Of a stretch of 64,000 nt of DNA, positions 1 to 9,363 are shown piece by piece; position 1 is the first letter of the stretch, and each line of letters begins with the position of its first letter. Source of the stretch: Robiginitalea sp. GTDB taxonomy: Bacteria > Bacteroidota > Bacteroidia > Flavobacteriales > Flavobacteriaceae. The translations under genes and the position numbers were made by a program. Location of the stretch: the NCBI GenBank assembly GCA_024642005.1, contig JAHECA010000018.1, positions 1 through 64,000 of the forward strand, read 5' to 3'. The notes under the pieces are model-generated. The model did no database searches and was not told where the DNA came from. It saw only the letters and a program-made list of their open reading frames with translations.

Positions 1-332
1 TTTTTTTTGTGGGAAGTGAAGCGGGGCAAGCCCCCGCCCCCAAAACCAAGATACTTCCTCTTGATGCAAACCCCAAGCAGCGCCCCCCGCCCCCGGGGGG
101 AAGGTACTCCCCCAGGCTGCATCCCCCAGGCAGCCCATTCTGATTTCGGCGCCCGAAGGTAGTGCACTGACAAACAAGCCAACCTGCAGGTTCCGGTCAG
201 GTGATAAGTTTGCCAATCCGACTATGATTAATATCATTGCCCGAAGCTCTTAAAATCACGTACTTAAACCGATAATCTGTGCCACATGGGCCCAGCGCAT
301 ATCAAGCGGTTGCCTGTTAGAACGGGAGCCTT
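1..332. other. Intergenic left edge, no gene seen
   Basis: No coding region could be supported here. The first 140 bases are rich in C and G homopolymers (runs of five to seven) and the remainder is of ordinary composition. A small stem at 21-37 (GCGGGG/CCCCGC) has no T-tract on either strand, so it is not called a terminator. A candidate promoter box lies at 205-212. The upstream neighbour is outside the window. Confidence 0.6.
205..212 (+). promoter_or_regulatory. Candidate -7 promoter box (TAnnTTTG)
   Basis: TAAGTTTG matches the Bacteroidota -7 consensus TAnnTTTG. It would start transcription about 115 bases ahead of the TPR protein gene at 333. No convincing -33 element was identified, so the call rests on one motif. 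Confidence 0.35.
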
Positions 333-2087
333 ATGGATTTTAAAAAACTTTACAGGGAACTTGTAAGGCGCAATGTCTTCCGGGCGGTAGTGGCGTACCT
401 GGCTGTGGCGTGGGTTCTCATTGAAGTATCTTCCACCATTCTGCCCACATTCGATGCCCCTCCAATCCTGCTAAAGGGGCTCATATACCTGTTGGGTATA
501 GGATTGATCGTCTGGACGGGATTTTCATGGGTTTACGACCTGACCCCCCAGGGCATCCGCAAGACACCAGAGGTTTATCATACCTCTGAAACCAGAGACC
601 TGAACAGCCGCAGGCTCAATGCCGTTATTTTGGGCGCAGGCCTTGTGGCCATGCTGGTATTACTGGCAGGGAGTTTCTGGGCCGGCTCCCGATGGAGCAA
701 AGTAACCGACAGCTCCCCTAATTATCGCATCGCCGTGCTACCCTTCGAGGACCGGTCTGCTAACGCAGAATTTGAATACCTACGAGAAGGCCTGGCCGAA
801 GACGTCATCGGTAAATTATTCAATTTTTCCGGCGTGTCCGTTATTTCTTCCAGGTCGGTATTCCAGTTTAAGGATTCCGACAAATCCATCGAACAGATAT
901 CCGGTGAACTCAAGGCCGACATCGTATTGATGGGGAACTATACCATTACCGGTGAGAAGGTGGATGTGAAGGTAGAAGTGATCGGCACAAAAGACAATCA
1001 AGTCCTGAATTATGCTTCTATTGCAGGCGACATTAGCCATATCCGCGATATATCATTCGAAATAGGCAAACGCCTGCAGGAGGCTCTGGGCATACCCAGT
1101 ACTGAAAGTTGGGAGAGGGGGGGGATTGCGATGCGGCAGGTCAATCCGGAAGCCTTTAAATTAAATGCCCTGGGCAAAAGCGCCATGCGCTATCACACGG
1201 GGCAAAAGCTTGAGGATATTACGCGCTATTTTGAAGCGGCCATCGAGTTGGATCCGGAGTATATGGACCCCTACATAGGCATGGCCGAAGCCTTTGTTTT
1301 TGATGTAAACAGGGGGTATATGTCTCCTGCCGAAGCCGCTGTGAAAGTAAAGGAGTATGCCCTAAAGGCTGAAAAACTGAACCCTGGCAGCGGGGAGGTT
1401 AGTTGCATGATGGGTATCATCCACTCTTTTGCGTACGATTTTAAGAATTCGATCTCCTATTTTGAGAAGGCCCTGGAAAAGAGTCCGAACTTCATTCTGA
1501 CCTACCAGTGGTATCCTTTTGCTCTGATCCTTACCGGCGATTTTCAGCGGGCGGAGGAACTACAGGAAAAAGCCATGCTATTGGATCCGCTAAGCTCGCT
1601 AAATGAAATGCTCCTTGCCATTGATTATGTCTTTCAGGATAAACACGATAAGGCTTTAGCGCTTATAGATAGCAAATTGGCCATGGATCCTGATGATATC
1701 CAAATGATCTGGATGAAAGCGGTGTGCCTGGCAGATAAAGGGCTTTTCGACCAGGCGTATGAAACCATTTTGAAGCGGAAAAAATACCTGGACACCAATT
1801 TCATCTCGGCATATATTTTTGCCAAGGTGGGTGATAATGCGCGCGCAGAAGCCGTATTGAATGAAATACTGGCCCGCTCCAAAAAACAATATGTGCCCCC
1901 TTCTCAAATAGCCTTTGCCTTGTGTGGCTTAGGAAGATACGATCAGGCATTGGAGCAAATCGAGGAAGCCTTCCTGGTACACGATCAATGGCTGTTTTGG
2001 GTGGTCTATACCTCCTTGATGGACCCGATTAAACAAGATCCGAGGTATACTTCACTGGTTTCCGAGCTGGGCTGGGTAAAGACCTGA
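333..2087 (+). CDS. TPR-containing membrane protein with FlgO/TolB-like domain
   Basis: A 584-residue protein. The N-terminal 120 residues hold three predicted membrane segments (about 15-35, 45-65 and 97-118). A FlgO/TolB-like domain follows (about 130-250, beginning IAVLPFEDRS), of the type found in adenylate-cyclase-like and LuxR-like TPR proteins. The C-terminal half (about 270-580) is made of tetratricopeptide repeats. There is no cyclase or DNA-binding domain, so a signalling or protein-interaction role at the inner membrane is inferred only. Codon choice looks somewhat less GC-rich than in following genes. An eight-G run lies inside the coding sequence at 1117-1124. The start follows directly on a purine-rich stretch (GGGAGCC). 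Confidence 0.75.
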   Translation: MDFKKLYRELVRRNVFRAVVAYLAVAWVLIEVSSTILPTFDAPPILLKGLIYLLGIGLIVWTGFSWVYDLTPQGIRKTPEVYHTSETRDLNSRRLNAVILGAGLVAMLVLLAGSFWAGSRWSKVTDSSPNYRIAVLPFEDRSANAEFEYLREGLAEDVIGKLFNFSGVSVISSRSVFQFKDSDKSIEQISGELKADIVLMGNYTITGEKVDVKVEVIGTKDNQVLNYASIAGDISHIRDISFEIGKRLQEALGIPSTESWERGGIAMRQVNPEAFKLNALGKSAMRYHTGQKLEDITRYFEAAIELDPEYMDPYIGMAEAFVFDVNRGYMSPAEAAVKVKEYALKAEKLNPGSGEVSCMMGIIHSFAYDFKNSISYFEKALEKSPNFILTYQWYPFALILTGDFQRAEELQEKAMLLDPLSSLNEMLLAIDYVFQDKHDKALALIDSKLAMDPDDIQMIWMKAVCLADKGLFDQAYETILKRKKYLDTNFISAYIFAKVGDNARAEAVLNEILARSKKQYVPPSQIAFALCGLGRYDQALEQIEEAFLVHDQWLFWVVYTSLMDPIKQDPRYTSLVSELGWVKT

Positions 2088-2270
2088 ACAGTTTGCTGCA
2101 GTACATTTTAGGAAAACCGGATTTCCCTGGCCTTCGCCCCCTTTACTTGGTTCCCCACTTGCCTGCCGGGGCATAAACCGCGTTTGGCCCGCCGGATAAA
2201 GTGTCTGCATTCCGAAATATACAGAACCGGAAATTCTCCTATCTTTAAAACGCCGACCAACTGTAAATCC

Positions 2271-3590
2271 ATGGCCAACGACCCTGGCGACAAGAAATTC
2301 AAAAAGTGGCTCGATATGCTGCAGCAGGAAAGCTGGCAGCTCGAACTCATCATCTCCGGTTTCGCCATCTACGGTCTGTTTGCCGTTATCGAGCCCATTG
2401 AGCTAGCGGGCCTGCAGGCCGAGAATGACGACAACCTGTTCAGCACCCTGCTTTTCCAGGGGTTGGAAATTTCCTGGTACATCATCACCATCAACCTGCT
2501 TGCCCATGTCATATTAAGAGGGCTCTGGATCGGTGCCATCGGCCTGCGCTACGTTTCCGGGGAGATTGAATACGATACCCTTAAGTACAGCCCAAAATTC
2601 ACAAGGCACCTGCAACGTCACGTAGGCTCCTTCGACAACTACGTGGCCACCCTTGAAAAGTACTGCAGCATCATCTTCGCGATTACCTTTTTGCTGGTGT
2701 TCTATCTGCTGGGACTTTTGATCCTGGTATTTTGCTTTGCCTTGCTGGGACTTTGGATCGATCGGGAGGATACCCCCGACTGGGTGCGGGGCCTCGTGGC
2801 CATCCCTGCTATCGTCTTTCTGGCCTTGGGCATGATCCTTACTTTCATCGATTTTGTGACTCAGGGGTGGTTGAAGCGCAAGCGCTGGACTACCTGGTTT
2901 TACTTTCCGTTTTACTGGGTGTTCAAATACCTTACCCTCTCCTTCCTCTACCGCCCCATGGTGTACAACTTCCTCGACACGAGATTCGGGAAGCGCCTGA
3001 TGTGGCTCGTGGTACCCCTGTACCTTGGCCTGACCGTTCTGGCCGATACTGGTTTCAGTACATCCAACTACCTGAGTAAGGAAATGACCTCAAATTCCTT
3101 TACGGCCAACAAGGCCAATTATCTGGACAACCTGGACCAGGATACACCCTTCGTAGACCGGGCATCTATTCCTTCCAAAGTAATCACGGAGCGCTTTCTC
3201 AACGTTTTTGTAGTTTACGGAAGCACGATTGAAGACGATGTCTTCTTTTTTAACCAAGACCTGAAGCCTCAGGACGACCGCAGGGGCATCTACACTACGT
3301 TTTCGGAAGGCCGGTTAAACTGGGTAACGCGCAGCAACAAAACCGGTGACTACCTGAAGACACTTGAAGATATGTACACCCTGTCGGTAGATAGCCTCGA
3401 TTTCAAGCCCGAATTTGTTTTATCTCAAAACCCGCGGAAGCAAATAGGATTTGAAACGTACCTGGCACTCGATTCCGTGTCGCGGGGAAAACATGTTCTG
3501 GCCGTCCGCCGCAAAGACCACGACCAGGATTCGATCTATACCCGAACCATCCTGCAAATCCCTTTTTGGTATTACCCGGAAGAATATTAA
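2271..3590 (+). CDS. Conserved-looking polytopic membrane protein of unknown function
   Basis: About 439 residues when started at the internal ATG (MANDPGDKKF). An upstream ATG in frame at 2184 would add 29 unremarkable residues and is not preferred. The N-terminal 250 residues contain roughly five or six hydrophobic segments, separated by a cytosolic-looking stretch with aromatic and charged residues. The last 180 residues are soluble and acidic, with no recognised motif. I do not recognise the family. It lies 17 bases ahead of the amidohydrolase and may be cotranscribed with it, but nothing in the sequence links the functions. A TATCTTTA sequence at 2240-2247 is a one-mismatch version of the promoter box. 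Confidence 0.7.
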   Translation: MANDPGDKKFKKWLDMLQQESWQLELIISGFAIYGLFAVIEPIELAGLQAENDDNLFSTLLFQGLEISWYIITINLLAHVILRGLWIGAIGLRYVSGEIEYDTLKYSPKFTRHLQRHVGSFDNYVATLEKYCSIIFAITFLLVFYLLGLLILVFCFALLGLWIDREDTPDWVRGLVAIPAIVFLALGMILTFIDFVTQGWLKRKRWTTWFYFPFYWVFKYLTLSFLYRPMVYNFLDTRFGKRLMWLVVPLYLGLTVLADTGFSTSNYLSKEMTSNSFTANKANYLDNLDQDTPFVDRASIPSKVITERFLNVFVVYGSTIEDDVFFFNQDLKPQDDRRGIYTTFSEGRLNWVTRSNKTGDYLKTLEDMYTLSVDSLDFKPEFVLSQNPRKQIGFETYLALDSVSRGKHVLAVRRKDHDQDSIYTRTILQIPFWYYPEEY

Positions 3591-3607
3591 TACTGAAATC
3601 AACCAAT

Positions 3608-4942
3608 ATGAAAACGATACATACCCTAATCTGCAGTTTATTCATATGCTTGTCGGCCCTGTCCCAGAACAACTTAAAAGCCCTGGTGGGCGGCACCCTG
3701 ATCGACGGATTTGGTTCCACCCCGATCCAGAACAGTGTTATCCTGATTGAAGGGGAACGCATCAAGGCCGTCGGAACCGTCGAAACCCTGGAGGTCCCGG
3801 CCGGGGCCGAAGTCATTTCGACCGAAGGGATGAGCGTAATGCCCGGCCTCTGGGACATGCACGTACACACCATGATAAACGGCCACGCCGATTACGACCA
3901 CTGGGACAAGACCTATCCGCCCCTGTTCGGGAAGGTAATCATGCCTTCCTCGGCCCACCAGCTCTTGCTGGCAGGGGTTACCAGCGCCCGCGACCTGGGC
4001 GCCCCCCTGGAAGCGAGCATCGAGGTGCGCGACCGCATCAACAAGGGCGAAATCCCCGGGGCCACCCTGTATGTGTCGGGTCCGTTCATCCAGCACCGGC
4101 CCTATCCCGGCACGGAAGACTTTCGCTGGGGGGTCTACGGGGCCGAGGACGGGCGTAAAAAGATCCGCAAACTGGCCGATGCCGGGGTCGATGTCATAAA
4201 GCTAATCGACCAGGACGAAATGACCCTGGAAGAACTGCAGGCAGTGGTAGACGAGGCCCACAAACACAACCTCAAGGTGGTGGCCCACGGCCACCGCCCC
4301 GAGGAAATCCGCCTCGGGCTGCAGGTGGGCGTCGATTGCTTCGAGCACACCGGGCTTTCCTCGGCGCCTTATTACCCCGACGACATCCTTGAGATGATAC
4401 GCGAACGCACGGCCCAGATGAACAAAGGCCCTCTTTTCTGGTGCCCCACCGTGGAAGGGCTATACAATTACGAATACCTGCGCGACAACCCGGAAAAACT
4501 CGACAACGACTCCTGGCACCTGGGGCTTCCCGACAGCGTGATAGCAGATATCCGCCAGAGCTTTGAACACCCTGACCGCCTGCCATATTTCCAGCTTACG
4601 CCCTCCCGCAAGCCCACTTTGCAGACCAAGGTGCAGCAACTGCTCGATGCGGGGGTGGTGCTCTTGGTGGGTACCGACAGTGGCATCCCCATGAAGTTCC
4701 ACAGCCAGTCTACCTGGAACGAGCTCGATGTATGGGTGAACGAATTCGGTATTGACCCCATGTACGCCATCCGCTCGGCCACCTACTGGCCGGCCCTCTG
4801 GATGGGAGTGGCCGATCAGGTAGGGACGGTAACCCCCGGAAAATACGCCGATATCATTGCCGTGGACGGAGATGTGCTGCGCTACATCAGCCTGTTGCAA
4901 GACGTCAAGATGGTCATCAAACACGGTACGCGGTATAAATAA
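3608..4942 (+). CDS. Exported amidohydrolase family protein
   Basis: A metal-dependent hydrolase of the amidohydrolase superfamily (imidazolonepropionase/prolidase-like branch), about 444 residues. The preferred start is the ATG at 3608 because it opens a typical Sec signal peptide (MKTIHTLICSLFICLSALSQ). The N-terminal beta-sandwich leads into the metal-binding HxH motif in GLWDMHVHT. Later His residues occur in VVAHGH and FEHTG, and the catalytic Asp in LLVGTDSG. The C-terminal GKYADI segment is characteristic of the family. The signal peptide places it in the periplasm or at the cell surface. The substrate cannot be told from sequence; cyclic amides or peptides are typical for exported members. 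Confidence 0.88.
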   Translation: MKTIHTLICSLFICLSALSQNNLKALVGGTLIDGFGSTPIQNSVILIEGERIKAVGTVETLEVPAGAEVISTEGMSVMPGLWDMHVHTMINGHADYDHWDKTYPPLFGKVIMPSSAHQLLLAGVTSARDLGAPLEASIEVRDRINKGEIPGATLYVSGPFIQHRPYPGTEDFRWGVYGAEDGRKKIRKLADAGVDVIKLIDQDEMTLEELQAVVDEAHKHNLKVVAHGHRPEEIRLGLQVGVDCFEHTGLSSAPYYPDDILEMIRERTAQMNKGPLFWCPTVEGLYNYEYLRDNPEKLDNDSWHLGLPDSVIADIRQSFEHPDRLPYFQLTPSRKPTLQTKVQQLLDAGVVLLVGTDSGIPMKFHSQSTWNELDVWVNEFGIDPMYAIRSATYWPALWMGVADQVGTVTPGKYADIIAVDGDVLRYISLLQDVKMVIKHGTRYK

Positions 4943-4992
4943 CCGGCAAGCCGTACCTTTGCAACGGGCCCCCAGGGAAAAGGGAGTGCGTT

Positions 4993-5625
4993 ATGTGGAA
5001 TATCAGTTACCGGGAAGAGGAACATTGGAATACAGGAACCCACGGGCTCGGGGTACTGCTCGGCCTGGTAGGGGCTTTTATCCTCGGACGGGAGGCCCTC
5101 GCCCTGGAAGGCATCCCAAAATCTGCCGTATGGGTGTACAGCCTGTCGGTAATCCTGCTATTTGCCGCTTCCACCGCCTATCACTTCGTATCGCGCCCGC
5201 CCCTGAAGCGCAAGCTGCGCATTCTCGACCATATCAGCATCTACTACCTGATTGCGGGCACCTATACCCCGGTTTCCCTCATTGTATTGGCCGAAAGCAG
5301 TGGCTGGCTCTTGTTCTGGCTGGTCTGGGGATTGGCCCTTTTCGGAACGCTGCTCAAAATTTTCTTTACAGGCCGATTTGAAATATTCTCCCTCTTGCTT
5401 TACCTGATAATGGGATGGCTTATCATACTGGATATCAGCAATCTAATGGCCATGCTCAGCAATCAGGCCAAGTTGTTTCTGATGGCGGGCGGAGCTTTTT
5501 ACACGGTGGGCATCCTCTTCTACGCCATTCGCCGCATCCCATTCAACCACATGATCTGGCACCTTTTTGTACTCTGCGGGGCCATATGCCACTGGGTCAT
5601 GGTCTGGCTCATCCTGCGGCCCTAG
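4993..5625 (+). CDS. Hemolysin III (PAQR) family membrane protein
   Basis: A 210-residue seven-helix membrane protein of the YqfA/hemolysin III branch of the PAQR superfamily. Conserved residues are visible: STAYHF, then DHISIYYLIAGTYTP with the metal-associated Asp, and a C-terminal HxxxxxxxxxxH pair (IWHLFVLCGAICHW). The length is normal. PAQR proteins are thought to be zinc-dependent hydrolases acting in the membrane; the bacterial role is poorly defined. The gene begins 50 bases after the amidohydrolase and converges on the ThuA gene. Confidence 0.88.
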   Translation: MWNISYREEEHWNTGTHGLGVLLGLVGAFILGREALALEGIPKSAVWVYSLSVILLFAASTAYHFVSRPPLKRKLRILDHISIYYLIAGTYTPVSLIVLAESSGWLLFWLVWGLALFGTLLKIFFTGRFEIFSLLLYLIMGWLIILDISNLMAMLSNQAKLFLMAGGAFYTVGILFYAIRRIPFNHMIWHLFVLCGAICHWVMVWLILRP

Positions 5626-5642
5626 AGGCTGTGACGTTTCTG

Positions 5643-6563
5643 CTAGTTTCTGGGCAGGGGCGTGTCGTCTGCCTTTAGATCGCCCAGAGCATACTGAATG
5701 CCATTGAGCATGAACTGCAACAACTCAGGGTTCTCGAAGCTTTGGGCGTTGTGGGAGGGGGTGCATACAAAAACGCGCCCTTTCCCGTATGGCTTTATCC
5801 AGGAGATGTACCGGATAGGCTCCGAAACGGCCTGTTCCAGGCCGGTGAGCCTGGAAGCGTCCATGAATAGCAGCGGCCGGAAATTTTTGTCTGCATAGGC
5901 ATTTTTGAAAAAATACCCTTCGTCAGTATGTGTAAAACCTCCCGGGCTAAATGCCCGTGTGAGCACATGATCGGGTTCGGCCAACTTTACGGCTATCGGT
6001 TGCTGGGGCGGGTGGAAATCGAAGCTGCCCCCGGTCATTTCACTGAAAGCCATGGAATTGTTCTGCATGGTTGTTCCCCCGTGCAGCAGCACCAGCCCGC
6101 CGCCCCGGCGTACAAATTCGAGCAGGTTGGCTTCCAGAACAGCTGCTTTTTGCCGCCGCTGGTCTTCATTCAGGGAACTGTCCTTTCTGAAAATATCGTA
6201 GAAGATGTCGCGGTAGTCCCGCTCGGGGCAGGTATTGTTCAGCACCACGGCGTCGTAGTTGGCCAGGTTGCCGGCTTCGAAATCGGCAATTTCCCTGGTG
6301 GCCGTGCACGTTGCAACTCCTGATTTGGCGGAAAGAATTTCCACCACGGCCTCGGTATGCGGAATGGCCCAGTGCTCGTAGCCCGTATGGAGCGAGAAAA
6401 CGAGCAGCCGCCGACCGGCCCGGGGTTCAGCCGGCGGGCTTGCCGGGGCCAGCCCCTCGATTTTTTCGAGCCATTGCTGGCTGAGTTCGAAAGGTACAAG
6501 GTCCTGCCCGTTCAGATAAATGGGAAGAGCGCACAGGAAGAGAAGCAGCGATTTTTTTGACAT
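5643..6563 (-). CDS. Exported ThuA-domain protein
   Basis: About 306 residues. The start at 6563 gives a signal peptide (MSKKSLLLFLCALPIYLNGQ); the frame extends 13 codons further upstream without benefit. The body is a ThuA-like (trehalose-utilisation) domain with a class I glutamine-amidotransferase-like fold: LLVFSLHTGYEHW near the start, DAVVLNNTC, GGGLVLLHGG, and HTDEGYFF in the middle, then GKGRVFVCTPSHN. ThuA proteins are associated with sugar and glycoside metabolism, often next to GH or oxidoreductase genes, but here the neighbours are a hemolysin III protein and a ZIP transporter. Substrate unknown. Confidence 0.8.
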   Translation of the reverse strand: MSKKSLLLFLCALPIYLNGQDLVPFELSQQWLEKIEGLAPASPPAEPRAGRRLLVFSLHTGYEHWAIPHTEAVVEILSAKSGVATCTATREIADFEAGNLANYDAVVLNNTCPERDYRDIFYDIFRKDSSLNEDQRRQKAAVLEANLLEFVRRGGGLVLLHGGTTMQNNSMAFSEMTGGSFDFHPPQQPIAVKLAEPDHVLTRAFSPGGFTHTDEGYFFKNAYADKNFRPLLFMDASRLTGLEQAVSEPIRYISWIKPYGKGRVFVCTPSHNAQSFENPELLQFMLNGIQYALGDLKADDTPLPRN

Positions 6564-6649
6564 AATTGGCAAGGTCTGTAGACAATATCCAAGATAGACC
6601 ATTTAGCCGAATTTACCCGGATCTGGGCCAAACGCCAGAATGTGGTGGG

Positions 6650-7288
6650 TCAAAGCAAATACCCGAGCAGCATGCCGAGCACAATTACGGCCAGTTTACG
6701 CCAGGGGAGGGCATGGGCTACCGAGCTTTCAAAGAGGATTACGGTTGCCACGTGCAGCACCACGCCGATTACCAAAGCCTGCAGATAGGGGTAGGCCGAG
6801 GCCAGGGCTGGCAGGCTCCCCAGCAACGTGCCCAGAGGCGTCATCAGGGAAAAGAAGACCATAAAGACCCAGGCTCCGGTAAGAGAGAGGTCCGAACGGA
6901 GCAAAAAGCCCCCCAGGATTAACGCAACCGGAATTTTATGCACGACAATTCCCCACATAAATGGCGCATTATGCTCCAGGGGAATGCCTTCCAGAAAAGC
7001 GTGCAGGCACAAACTGCAAAGCAAGAGCCATGGGAAACGCCCCCCCGTCAGGTCGTGCACGTGGCCGTGCTCTGCCCCTTTGGAGAAGTATTCCAAAACG
7101 AGTTGCATCAAAATACCCAGGGCGATAAATATCCCTGTAAGCCGCGGCTTGCCCAGGGAATAGGCCTCTGGAAGCAGTTCGAACAGGGTCAGCGCCAGCA
7201 GGAATGCCCCGCTGAAAGACAAGAGCAGGCCAAAGTTCATGGTGCGCGTCTGACGCCAGCTCAGCAAGCCGATAAAGCTGAGCAGCAC
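6650..7288 (-). CDS. ZIP family metal transporter
   Basis: About 212 residues from a GTG codon; the frame stays open upstream for some 20 more residues (no ATG), so the true start is uncertain. It has about seven hydrophobic segments. The ZIP signature is present: LHAFLEGIPL in helix 4 (His and Glu metal ligands) and VVHKIPVALILG in helix 5. ZIP proteins move zinc or related divalent cations into the cytoplasm. It is divergent from the methyltransferase at 7395, sharing a roughly 100-base intergenic region. Confidence 0.82.
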   Translation of the reverse strand: MLLSFIGLLSWRQTRTMNFGLLLSFSGAFLLALTLFELLPEAYSLGKPRLTGIFIALGILMQLVLEYFSKGAEHGHVHDLTGGRFPWLLLCSLCLHAFLEGIPLEHNAPFMWGIVVHKIPVALILGGFLLRSDLSLTGAWVFMVFFSLMTPLGTLLGSLPALASAYPYLQALVIGVVLHVATVILFESSVAHALPWRKLAVIVLGMLLGYLL

Positions 7289-7366
7289 GGCCAGGGCCGG
7301 AAGAATAAGATGCCAGGTATTCAGAGCAGTGCGGGTTACATTACTTTTTCAGGGCTAAAAATAGTG

Positions 7367-7374
7367 TATTTTTG
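7367..7374 (+). promoter_or_regulatory. Candidate -7 promoter box for the THUMP methyltransferase
   Basis: TATTTTTG matches TAnnTTTG and lies 20 bases ahead of the ATG at 7395. It sits in the divergent region between the ZIP transporter and the methyltransferase. Confidence 0.55.
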
Positions 7375-7394
7375 CCCTTTCACCCGCTGAAACC

Positions 7395-8549
7395 ATGTCT
7401 GAAAACGTACCATTGATCGCAAAAACCATGTATGGGCTGGAAGAGGTCCTGGCCGGGGAGCTGCGTGCCCTGGGCGCCGGCCAGGTGCGAACCGGTAACC
7501 GGGTTGTTTTTTTTGAAGGCGACAAAGGCTTCCTCTACAAGGCGAACCTGAACCTGCGTACCGCCCTGCGCATATTGATGCCCATTGCCGATTTTCGACT
7601 GCGAAAGGCTGAAGACCTGTACGACCGTATCCAGGAGATTGATTGGAGCATTTACCTCAATCCGGGTATGACCTTCGCTGTGGATACCGTGCTCAACAGC
7701 GATCTCTTTGCCCATTCCCTTTTTGTTTCCCAAAAGGTGAAAGATGCCATTGTCGACCAGTTCCGAAAGCGGCAGGGCGTCAGGCCCAGCGTCTCGGTTT
7801 CGGACCCCGACCTGAGGCTGCACCTGCACCTGCAAGATGGCATGGCCCATCTCTCCCTCGACAGTTCGGGTGGTTCCCTGCACCTGAGAGGTTACCGTAC
7901 GGCTACCAACAAGGCCCCGCTGAACGAGGTGCTCGCTGCGGGGATTCTTTTATTGAGCGGCTGGAAAGGGGAATCCGATTTTCTGGACCCCATGTGCGGC
8001 AGTGGCACCCTGCTAACCGAAGCCGCCATGATTGCATGCAACATTCCGGCCAACATCAACCGGCAGAGCTTCGGCTTTCAGCGCTGGAAAGATTATGAGG
8101 AAGGCCTTTACAAGACCATCTTCGATGCCTCCCTGAACAAGGCGCGGGAATTCCGCTACCAGATCAAGGGAATTGATAAGGCCCCATCGGCCCTGCAGAA
8201 AGCCCAGGAAAATATCCGGAATGCGCGCCTGAGCGAGTACATTTCCCTGGAGCAGGCCGACTTTTTCAAGAGTTCGAAAGCCGGTGAAGCCCCTTTGCAC
8301 CTGGTCAGCAACCCGCCCTATGGCGAGCGGTTACCCGTAGAGCGGGAAGAATTTTTCAGGCAATGGGGCGATACGCTGAAAAGGAATTACCCGAACACCC
8401 AGGCCTGGCTCCTGGTTGGCGACCCCGAAATTCTGAAGTTTGTTGGCCTGAGGCCGTCCCGTAAAATCAAGCTTTTCAACGGGGGCATCGAGGTGCGCCT
8501 GGCCCGGTACGAACTCTATGCCGGTAGCCGGAAAGACCGGCACAACTAA
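7395..8549 (+). CDS. THUMP-domain class I rRNA methyltransferase (RlmL/YpsC-like)
   Basis: A 384-residue SAM-dependent RNA methyltransferase. Residues about 1-160 form the ferredoxin-like and THUMP RNA-binding region. Residues 160-375 form the Rossmann catalytic domain, with FLDPMCGSGTLLTEAA (SAM motif I), GIDKAP, and the base-methylating motif SNPPYGERL. The family modifies guanine N2 in 23S rRNA (E. coli RlmL at G2445). This protein lacks the second RlmK methyltransferase domain and so is the short YpsC-type form. Exact target is inferred. Confidence 0.88.
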   Translation: MSENVPLIAKTMYGLEEVLAGELRALGAGQVRTGNRVVFFEGDKGFLYKANLNLRTALRILMPIADFRLRKAEDLYDRIQEIDWSIYLNPGMTFAVDTVLNSDLFAHSLFVSQKVKDAIVDQFRKRQGVRPSVSVSDPDLRLHLHLQDGMAHLSLDSSGGSLHLRGYRTATNKAPLNEVLAAGILLLSGWKGESDFLDPMCGSGTLLTEAAMIACNIPANINRQSFGFQRWKDYEEGLYKTIFDASLNKAREFRYQIKGIDKAPSALQKAQENIRNARLSEYISLEQADFFKSSKAGEAPLHLVSNPPYGERLPVEREEFFRQWGDTLKRNYPNTQAWLLVGDPEILKFVGLRPSRKIKLFNGGIEVRLARYELYAGSRKDRHN

Positions 8550-8595
8550 CCCATCTGCAGGCTGCGGTATCTGAGTAAGGTGAAGTATTGCTTGT

Positions 8596-9363
8596 CTACT
8601 GCCCTTCTTCAGGCACATTTTCCCGGGCCTTCCGGTAAAGGGGGAGCAGGTAGCTTATGGTGTAGTTGAAACCTGTGCCGAAACGGCTACCGTCGGTAAC
8701 GCGATTAAATCCCGGGATCCAGAGGTGGGGCATGGTTTCAGATTCCTTCGTTGCCAGCAACAGGCCTATTCGAATACTGGCGCTCATATAGATATTGGCG
8801 AACAATTCCGTTTTGATGCCCAAAAGCACTTCCAGCCAGGAGGCGTTGAGGCCCGAAAACTGTTGTGGGGCATCGGGCCCGGGCACAAAACCCTCCGGGT
8901 TCCAGTACCGGTTGCTGTTGAAAAAGTTGTACGAATTCAGATCCGTCTGAAAGGTGCTGAAGGCGTATCGGCCCCCTACAAAGATGCTGTTGTTCATCCC
9001 ATACCAGTTTTGGTAGGTGTTGTATTCGGCCCCCACCTTGATGTAGCTGCCCTTGGAAGTGGTGTCGTAGATCGGTATTACATTCACGTCTTCGTAATTC
9101 TCAAGGGCCTCGGTAACGTTTCTGGATTCATTGCCCAGTTCGGCGGCCAGGTACCAGTGTTGGGTGAGGCGGAAGTCTCCCACCAGTTCCAGGCCAGAAT
9201 AGCCTTCCCGGAGTACACCCATCAGCGGCCGGCTCAGATCTACCCCCAGGCGAATCCCATACGTCTCGCTTTTGCGCAGGCTGTCGGATTGCCCCTTTGC
9301 AGGGGTGTATACCGTCAACAGGATAAGCAGGGCCGGGAAGCCTTTAAAAATAGATCGATACAT
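8596..9363 (-). CDS. DUF6048-like outer membrane beta-barrel protein
   Basis: About 255 residues. ATG at 9363 is chosen over a GTG two codons upstream. A signal peptide (ending near PAKGQS) is followed by alternating beta-strand segments rich in aromatic and glycine residues, ending in a strand typical of outer-membrane barrels (FGTGFNYTISYLLPLY). It resembles the flavobacterial DUF6048 family, which commonly follows a DUF6452 gene, as here. The two reading frames overlap by about 20 bases, so they are probably translationally coupled. Function unknown. Confidence 0.72.
   Translation of the reverse strand: MYRSIFKGFPALLILLTVYTPAKGQSDSLRKSETYGIRLGVDLSRPLMGVLREGYSGLELVGDFRLTQHWYLAAELGNESRNVTEALENYEDVNVIPIYDTTSKGSYIKVGAEYNTYQNWYGMNNSIFVGGRYAFSTFQTDLNSYNFFNSNRYWNPEGFVPGPDAPQQFSGLNASWLEVLLGIKTELFANIYMSASIRIGLLLATKESETMPHLWIPGFNRVTDGSRFGTGFNYTISYLLPLYRKARENVPEEGQ

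Noticed and set aside
21-37. GC hairpin near the left edge
   Set aside because: The stem has no T-run after it on either strand, so it is not a terminator.
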